A stretch of DNA of 7,342 nucleotides. It comes from Natrialbaceae archaeon B1-Br10_E2g27 (GTDB lineage Archaea; Halobacteriota; Halobacteria; Halobacteriales; Natrialbaceae). Under the pieces are notes generated by a model. The model worked only from the letters and a program-made list of their open reading frames with translations, searched no databases and was not told the origin of the DNA. Of this stretch, positions 6,276-7,342 are shown in pieces. A program made the position numbers and the translations under genes. The stretch lies in assembly GCA_001563885.1 (NCBI GenBank), contig LKMM01000123.1:1-7342 (forward strand). Reading direction: 5' to 3'. Positions within the stretch are counted from its first letter, which is position 1. Every line of letters begins with the position of its first letter.

Positions 6276-6305
6276 TCGTCTTCCGGACGACTCCAAAATT
6301 GTTTT
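6276..6305 (+). terminator. Possible terminator after the hydrolase gene
   Basis: A 5-bp stem TCGTC/GACGA (6276-6280, 6286-6290) with loop TTCCG lies about 33 bp after the stop codon. It is followed by AAAATTGTTTT, whose four T residues end at 6305. Archaeal termination needs mainly a T-tract, so this is a weak candidate. Confidence 0.3.
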
Positions 6306-6327
6306 AAGACGATATAGCAACCCACAG

Positions 6328-6353
6328 ATTGTTATTCCAATGTAGTGTACTAC
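6328..6353 (+). promoter_or_regulatory. Promoter and candidate operator of the winged-helix gene
   Basis: Two dyads lie back to back just before the ATG at 6358. The first, ATTG-TTATTC-CAAT (6328-6341), encloses the likely TATA element TGTTATT (6330-6336), centred about 25 bp from the ATG. The second, GTAGT-GT-ACTAC (6342-6353), lies between that box and the start codon, over the expected transcription start. A dimeric repressor bound to either would block initiation, so autoregulation by the downstream winged-helix protein is the natural reading. This is inferred from symmetry and position. Confidence 0.4.
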
Positions 6354-6357
6354 GAGT

Positions 6358-6903
6358 ATGGAGAGACCGGATGATCCGGCGGATCGCCGTTCGATCAACG
6401 ACGACCTCAAAGCGCAGTGGAAAGCGAAAACGAGTCCCAAAGAGCGAGTTCGAAGTGTGTTGCGAACTGTGTACGATGGGCTTCGGGCGGATGAAATTGC
6501 CGAGAAGGCACTTGTTGCAGAAAGCACGGCCCGCAAACGACTCGAGCAGTTGATCGAAGAGGGGTACGTCGAATCGGTCTCCCGGTCGAATTCGCGGGCG
6601 ACGTTGTACCGGCGATCTCCGGAGTCACTAATTCTAGAGGAAGCACACGTTCTAATCGAGGAACACACCAGACAGGAGTTGGCGGAGACAGTCAGCCAGC
6701 TAGAACGAGAACTCGAGACGTTCCGAGTGGAGTACGGGACGGATGATCCGGAAACGGCCGTATTATCGACCGGAGCGCTCTCTGAGAGTACCGGGAACGA
6801 GGTGTTACACGACTGGCAGTCAGTTCGGCGCGATCTCCAATTCCATCGAGTTGCACTGGCGGTGTCGATCGCCGAAGACGACGTGATGCAGTCGATCGCA
6901 TGA
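6358..6903 (+). CDS. Winged-helix DNA-binding protein, haloarchaeal type
   Basis: 181 aa, function not known beyond DNA binding. The winged helix covers about residues 26-87: helix PKERVRSVLRTVYD, then LRADEIAEKALVAES, the recognition helix TARKRLEQLIEEG (57-69), and a wing VESVSRSNSRATLYRR (71-86). A charged helix (about 91-127, EEHTRQELAETVSQLERELE) follows and looks like a dimerisation coiled coil. The end (150-181, HDWQSVRRDLQFHRVALAV) is another helical stretch. From memory this layout matches a widespread haloarchaeal family of small HTH proteins, often met as paralogues in one genome; I cannot confirm the family number. Its TGA overlaps the ATG of the next gene (ATGA, 6900-6903), so the two are probably translated together. 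The DNA is less GC-rich than priL or the propeller (30/60 at 6601-6660). The start is the first in-frame ATG with a TATA-like element at the right distance. It is likely autoregulated through the dyads at 6328-6353. Confidence 0.8.
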   Translation: MERPDDPADRRSINDDLKAQWKAKTSPKERVRSVLRTVYDGLRADEIAEKALVAESTARKRLEQLIEEGYVESVSRSNSRATLYRRSPESLILEEAHVLIEEHTRQELAETVSQLERELETFRVEYGTDDPETAVLSTGALSESTGNEVLHDWQSVRRDLQFHRVALAVSIAEDDVMQSIA

Positions 6904-7342
6904 CGGGCACGTGGGAGTCACATTCGCTTCGCGGACCACGGGATCGGGTGGCACTCCGGGAGTTCAAAACGGCGTTCGAACGGGTTGAACCACTGGCCTC
7001 GGGACGAATCGCTGGGGTGGGCTCTCGACTCCATCTCGAACTCGAGTTGTCGGATGGGATCGGGTCGGCCGACAGTGGTCGATTCGACGTCGCCTGGTCG
7101 ACACAGGACGATTATTCGATCCATTATACGTGTCCAAACGGACCGGATACCCGGTGGGACCGACACTGTCACGAGTACACGACACCGGGTGACGATCGCC
7201 ATTTTCATCCGCCGCCGAACGCCTCGACGACGGATTCAGACGTCGAGGAGTCGTGTATTCGTGTCTGTCAGATCACGCTCGTCGCGATGACGACGGCAAA
7301 ACTGTGGCGAGTGATGTACGACACAGGGGATACGAGCACTGC
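6900..7342 (+). CDS. His-rich protein with RWDRH and HFHPPP motifs (partial, runs off the right edge)
   Basis: 147 codons are open from the ATG at 6900 to the window end; the stop lies outside. The first ATG overlaps the TGA of the winged-helix gene by four bases, the usual sign of translational coupling. I do not recognise a named function. Visible elements: an N-terminal helix (residues 13-31, RDRVALREFKTAFERVEPL), a strand LHLELEL (44-50), a strand pair FDVAW...YSIHYTC (62-78), then RWDRHCH (85-91) and HFHPPP (101-106), then an acidic linker (112-117) and a C-terminal helix (about 120-140). The order YxxHY / RWDxH / HFHPPP with spaced histidines suggests a metal- or nucleotide-binding fold. 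From memory it recalls the TumE-like (DUF6516) toxin shape, in which an RWD motif is followed by His-rich segments, but I hold this loosely. Cysteines at 78, 90, 119 and 123 are unusual for a haloarchaeal protein of this size. The C-terminus is probably only slightly beyond the edge. Confidence 0.8.
   Translation, partial: MTGTWESHSLRGPRDRVALREFKTAFERVEPLASGRIAGVGSRLHLELELSDGIGSADSGRFDVAWSTQDDYSIHYTCPNGPDTRWDRHCHEYTTPGDDRHFHPPPNASTTDSDVEESCIRVCQITLVAMTTAKLWRVMYDTGDTST

Noticed and set aside
6298..6333. Direct repeat of ATTGTT 30 bp apart upstream of the winged-helix gene
   Set aside because: Two 6-bp copies in an AT-rich spacer are close to chance; the symmetric dyads at 6328-6353 are the better signal.

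Overview
The window looks like chromosomal DNA of a haloarchaeon (class Halobacteria). The proteins are strongly acidic (several end in Asp/Glu-rich tails), most of the DNA is GC-rich, most genes have a TATA-like box about 25-29 bp upstream of the start codon (the leaderless arrangement usual in haloarchaea), and one gene is an archaeal-type primase large subunit. I cannot fix the genus.

Layout, left to right. A plus-strand FNT-family channel (52-999) converges on a minus-strand block of four genes: a small NifU C-terminal-domain Fe-S protein (1099-1461), a Tat-exported LVIVD-repeat propeller with a degenerate PGF-type C-terminal anchor (1540-2925, GTG start), a ROK-family sugar kinase (3021-3998) and the primase large subunit PriL (4155-5231). 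Each of these four has its own TATA-like box, so they look like separate transcription units rather than one operon. Divergent from priL is an alpha/beta hydrolase (5383-6243). It is followed by a two-gene unit: a winged-helix DNA-binding protein (6358-6903) and, overlapping it by the four bases ATGA, a His-rich protein of unknown function with RWDRH and HFHPPP motifs (6900 onward) that runs off the right edge.

The first six genes are recognisable haloarchaeal chromosome genes with no evident shared pathway. The right-hand pair is the least explained part. It has translational coupling, two back-to-back dyads covering its promoter and a lower-GC stretch, which together suggest a self-regulated module, possibly toxin-antitoxin-like. 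Other points are a 25-bp dyad between the priL and hydrolase promoters, four histidines at equivalent positions in successive blades of the propeller, and a Cys-to-His change in the ROK zinc motif. No tRNA, rRNA, CRISPR array, insertion sequence or stretch over 300 bp without a gene was found.
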